This document shows, piece by piece, positions 61,399 to 64,000 of a stretch of DNA of 64,000 bases. The translations under genes were made by a program, and so were the position numbers. Numbering within the stretch: position 1 is the first letter of the stretch; every line of letters begins with the position of its first letter. Under the pieces are notes generated by a model. That model worked only from the letters and a program-made list of their open reading frames with translations. It was not told the DNA's origin and ran no database searches. Origin of the DNA: Burkholderiales bacterium UBA4657 (GTDB lineage Bacteria > Pseudomonadota > Gammaproteobacteria > Burkholderiales > Burkholderiaceae_E); assembly GCA_002405475.1 (NCBI GenBank), contig DHLX01000018.1, positions 62,001 to 126,000 on the forward strand, written 5' to 3'.

Positions 61399-62940
61399 TT
61401 AGTAAGCGCCGGTTTTCTTGAAGTCTTTGACGGCTTCATGCAACTTGGCTTCGTCGTCTTTCGACAGGTCCTTGGTCTTTTCAATGTTCTCGACCAAAGC
61501 GGCGTATTGGGTTTTCAGGAATTCACGCAAGGCTTTTTCAGCATCCAGCGCTTTTTTGACGTCGATATCGTCAAAATAGCCATTGTTCACCGCGAACAGG
61601 GTCACACCCATTTCCCACACCTGCAGCGGCAGATATTGCGGCTGCTTCATCAATTCAGTCACCAGACGACCACGCTCCAGCTGTTTGCGGGTGGCATCGT
61701 CAAGGTCGGAAGCAAATTGCGCGAACGCGGCCAGTTCACGATATTGCGCCAGCGCCAGACGCACACCACCGCCCAGCTTTTTAATGATTTTGGTCTGCGC
61801 CGCACCGCCTACGCGTGATACCGAAATACCGGCGTTAATAGCAGGACGAATACCGGCGTTGAACAAGTCAGTTTCCAAGAAGATCTGACCGTCAGTAATG
61901 GAAATAACGTTGGTCGGAACGAAAGCCGACACGTCACCGGCTTGTGTTTCGATAATAGGCAGTGCCGTCAACGAACCGGTCTTGCCTTTGACTTCACCGT
62001 TGGTGAATTTTTCCACGTAGTCGGCGTTCACACGCGCCGCACGCTCAAGCAGGCGGCTATGCAAATAGAACACATCACCCGGGTAGGCTTCACGACCCGG
62101 GGGACGACGCAGCAGCAAGGACACTTGACGATAAGCCCAGGCCTGTTTGGTCAGGTCATCATAAATAATCAGCGCATCCTGACCACGGTCGCGGAAATAT
62201 TCGCCCATGGTACAGCCCGAGTAAGCGGCAATGTATTGCATAGCGGCCGACTCAGAAGCGGTGGCGGCCACGACTATGGTGTAAGCCATGGCGCCGGTTT
62301 CTTCCAGCTTGCGTACTACGTTGGCCACGGTCGATGCTTTCTGACCAATCGCCACGTAAATACAAATCATGTCCTTGCCTTTTTGGTTGATGATGGCATC
62401 GACCGCAACTGCTGTTTTACCGGTCTGACGGTCACCAATAATCAACTCACGCTGACCACGACCGACAGGCACCATCGCATCAATCGCTTTCAAACCAGTT
62501 TGTACCGGCTGATCGACGGATTTACGCGCGATAACGCCGGGCGCGACTTTTTCGATCACATCGGTCATCTTGGCATTGATCGGGCCTTTACCATCAATAG
62601 GTTGCCCCAAAGAATTGACAACGCGGCCAATCAGTTCCGGGCCTACCGGCACCTCCAGAATACGACCCGTGGCTTTCACCGTGTCGCCTTCCTTGATGTG
62701 TACATATTCACCCAGCACCACCGCACCGACCGAATCACGCTCGAGGTTGAGTGCCAGGCCGAAGGTGTTGCCAGGAAATTCCAGCATTTCGCCCTGCATC
62801 GCACCCGACAGGCCATGAATACGGCAAATACCGTCGGTCACCGAGACGACCGTGCCTTGGTTGCGAATATCGGCGGAAGCACCCAGACCCTGGATGCGGC
62901 TTTTAATCAGCTCGCTGATTTCGGAAGGATTGAGTTGCAT
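61399..62940 (-). CDS. atpA: F1 ATP synthase alpha subunit
   Basis: 513 residues. Non-catalytic nucleotide-binding subunit: Walker A GDRQTGKTAVAVDAI, SVDQPVQTGLKAID, and VGGAAQTKIIKKLGGGVRLAL. Normal length. It lies 14 bases before atpG and 50 bases after atpH. Confidence 0.97.
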   Translation of the reverse strand: MQLNPSEISELIKSRIQGLGASADIRNQGTVVSVTDGICRIHGLSGAMQGEMLEFPGNTFGLALNLERDSVGAVVLGEYVHIKEGDTVKATGRILEVPVGPELIGRVVNSLGQPIDGKGPINAKMTDVIEKVAPGVIARKSVDQPVQTGLKAIDAMVPVGRGQRELIIGDRQTGKTAVAVDAIINQKGKDMICIYVAIGQKASTVANVVRKLEETGAMAYTIVVAATASESAAMQYIAAYSGCTMGEYFRDRGQDALIIYDDLTKQAWAYRQVSLLLRRPPGREAYPGDVFYLHSRLLERAARVNADYVEKFTNGEVKGKTGSLTALPIIETQAGDVSAFVPTNVISITDGQIFLETDLFNAGIRPAINAGISVSRVGGAAQTKIIKKLGGGVRLALAQYRELAAFAQFASDLDDATRKQLERGRLVTELMKQPQYLPLQVWEMGVTLFAVNNGYFDDIDVKKALDAEKALREFLKTQYAALVENIEKTKDLSKDDEAKLHEAVKDFKKTGAY

Positions 62941-62990
62941 AGTAGGCTCCGTTTCTTAATCTTTCGCTTGCGCGACTGCTTGGCTCAGGC

Positions 62991-63524
62991 TCAGGCAGTC
63001 AGCGCGGTTTTCATTTGTTCCAATCGGGCACGCACGCTGGTGTCCAACACTTCGTCACCGACCTTGACGCGAACTCCGCCGATCAGGCTGGCGTCGACGC
63101 TGACCACCGGGCGCAGTTTGATGCTGAATTTCTTTTCCAGCAGCAGCACCAGATCGTTAAGCGCCGCCGCTTCCAAAGGAAAGGCACTGCTGATTTCAGC
63201 ATCGGCCACGCCTTCGTGCCCGTTTTTCAGGCGCTTGAATTGCACCGCCACTTCCGGCATGGCTTGCAAACGACCCTGGGCAATCAGCTCACGCACAAAA
63301 TTTTGCGCGTATTGTTGCAACGGGGTTTTCACGACACCGGAAAACACCTGGTACAACTGCTCATCCGTTACCTTGGGGTCAAGCATCAGGGCGCGCATGT
63401 CGGCATGGGCGGCAACAGCCGCCATTTCGTCCACCAGCGCAGTCCAGGCGTTCAGGTCACCCTGTTTGGCGACCTGAAACAAGGCTTCAGCGTAAGGACG
63501 GGCAATCGTGGACAGTTCGGCCAT
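62991..63524 (-). CDS. atpH: F1 ATP synthase delta subunit
   Basis: 177 residues. Peripheral-stalk subunit joining F1 to the b subunits. N-terminal helical domain (STIARPYAEALFQVAKQGDLNAW) and a C-terminal domain with SLIGGVRVKVGDEVLDTSVRARLEQM. It starts 14 bases after the atpF stop. Confidence 0.96.
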   Translation of the reverse strand: MAELSTIARPYAEALFQVAKQGDLNAWTALVDEMAAVAAHADMRALMLDPKVTDEQLYQVFSGVVKTPLQQYAQNFVRELIAQGRLQAMPEVAVQFKRLKNGHEGVADAEISSAFPLEAAALNDLVLLLEKKFSIKLRPVVSVDASLIGGVRVKVGDEVLDTSVRARLEQMKTALTA

Positions 63525-63538
63525 GGCTCACCTCGCTC

Positions 63539-64000
63539 TTATAGCTGTCCGCGCAATTGCGCCAGCAGGTCGGCGTGCTTGGCCGCGTCAACTTCCTTGC
63601 GCAAAATTTGCTCGGCACCCGCCACTGCCAGCGCCGCCACCTGCTCACGCAAAACCGATTTGGCGCGTTGTGCTTCCTGCTCAATTTCAGCCTTGGCCGC
63701 TGTCACCAGACGATCGCCCTCGGCTTTGGCTTGCGCCTTGGCTTCGTCAATCAGCGCCTGGGCGCGTTTTTCAGTTTGCGCCACAATGTCGGCGGCACGT
63801 TGCCGTGCCTCGGCCTCGAGCTGTTTGATCTTGCCTTCAGCTGCCTTCAGGCTTTCAGTACCGCGGTCAGCCGCGGCCAGGCCATCGGCAATTTTCTTTT
63901 GCCGTTCTTCAATCGCCTTGATCAAAGGCGGCCAAATGAACTTCATCGTGATCCAGGCCAGGATGAAGAACACGATACATTGCAAGAATAGTGTTGCGTT
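63539..64000 (-). CDS. atpF: F0 ATP synthase b subunit, N-terminus outside window
   Basis: 153 residues visible, running off the right edge; only a few N-terminal residues appear to be missing. The frame at the edge reads NATLFLQCIVFFILAW, the start of the single membrane anchor, so the internal TTG at 63985 is not the true start. FIWPPLIKAIEERQKKIADGLAAADRG is followed by the long alpha-helical stalk rich in Ala, Glu and Lys. atpE, atpB and atpI are expected just beyond the window. Confidence 0.95.
   Translation of the reverse strand, partial: NATLFLQCIVFFILAWITMKFIWPPLIKAIEERQKKIADGLAAADRGTESLKAAEGKIKQLEAEARQRAADIVAQTEKRAQALIDEAKAQAKAEGDRLVTAAKAEIEQEAQRAKSVLREQVAALAVAGAEQILRKEVDAAKHADLLAQLRGQL

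Noticed and set aside
61942..63477. A 511-codon open frame on the plus strand across atpA and atpH
   Set aside because: It is antisense to two unmistakable ATP synthase genes, has no family resemblance, and reflects codon bias of the real genes.

Overview
The window looks like the chromosome of a betaproteobacterium, most likely in Burkholderiales (inferred from gene content and order, not from a search). Supporting signs are the ferredoxin/coaD/rsmD//ftsY block, hemA-prfA-prmC, hslR, a fused indolepyruvate ferredoxin oxidoreductase, hemE-priA-rep, and an F-type ATP synthase operon. The base composition is moderately GC-rich, except for two poorer stretches at about 3.5-9.5 kb and 53.5-55.7 kb. 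Most genes are housekeeping genes packed into short overlapping operons. I see no rRNA, CRISPR array, insertion sequence or integrase.

Layout. 1-3.4 kb: beta-oxidation genes (a TetR regulator, an acyl-CoA dehydrogenase, a 3-hydroxyacyl-CoA dehydrogenase cut by the window edge), with a perfect palindromic operator before the regulator. 3.46-9.54 kb: accessory DNA bounded and split by three direct copies of the 3' end of hslR. The first unit holds an AbiE toxin-antitoxin pair and the stump of a PIN-domain toxin. The second holds a LysR regulator facing a D-threonate-type catabolic cassette (dtnK, pdxA2, a TIM-barrel protein with a damaged cupin tail). 9.5-20 kb: hslR-mgtA, a membrane protein, ferredoxin-coaD-rsmD, ftsY, a pseudouridine synthase, and prmC-prfA-hemA. 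20-28.5 kb: a lone winged-helix regulator, tRNA-Lys, a YeeE-type transporter, lnt, glnE, a DUF1643-like gene and an ABC-F ATPase. 28.5-32 kb: a LysR-controlled unit of DJ-1-like, HbpS-like and MFS genes. 32-37.3 kb: mbfA-glpD-mnmC-comFB and an Lrp regulator. 37.4-46.6 kb: glmS, a sensor kinase with a receiver-PAS-GGDEF partner, and the fused indolepyruvate oxidoreductase. 46.7-53.4 kb: a cold-shock protein, rep-priA, an intergenic region with DnaA-box-like sites, hemE and a DUF599 protein. 53.5-55.7 kb: an AT-richer islet of unknown genes. 55.7-58.5 kb: a two-component system and a divergent lipoprotein. 58.6-64 kb: atpC-D-G-A-H-F, with atpF running off the right edge.

The most notable structure is the three-copy hslR 3'-end repeat. 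It reads as two tandem insertions at one target, each regenerating the gene end. The two left copies encode a slightly different HslR tail (ending GGAD rather than GSAD), so they probably came from another strain. Second in interest are a ComFB-family gene in an operon with an iron exporter, a cassette of unknown function under a LysR regulator, and the 53.5-55.7 kb islet.
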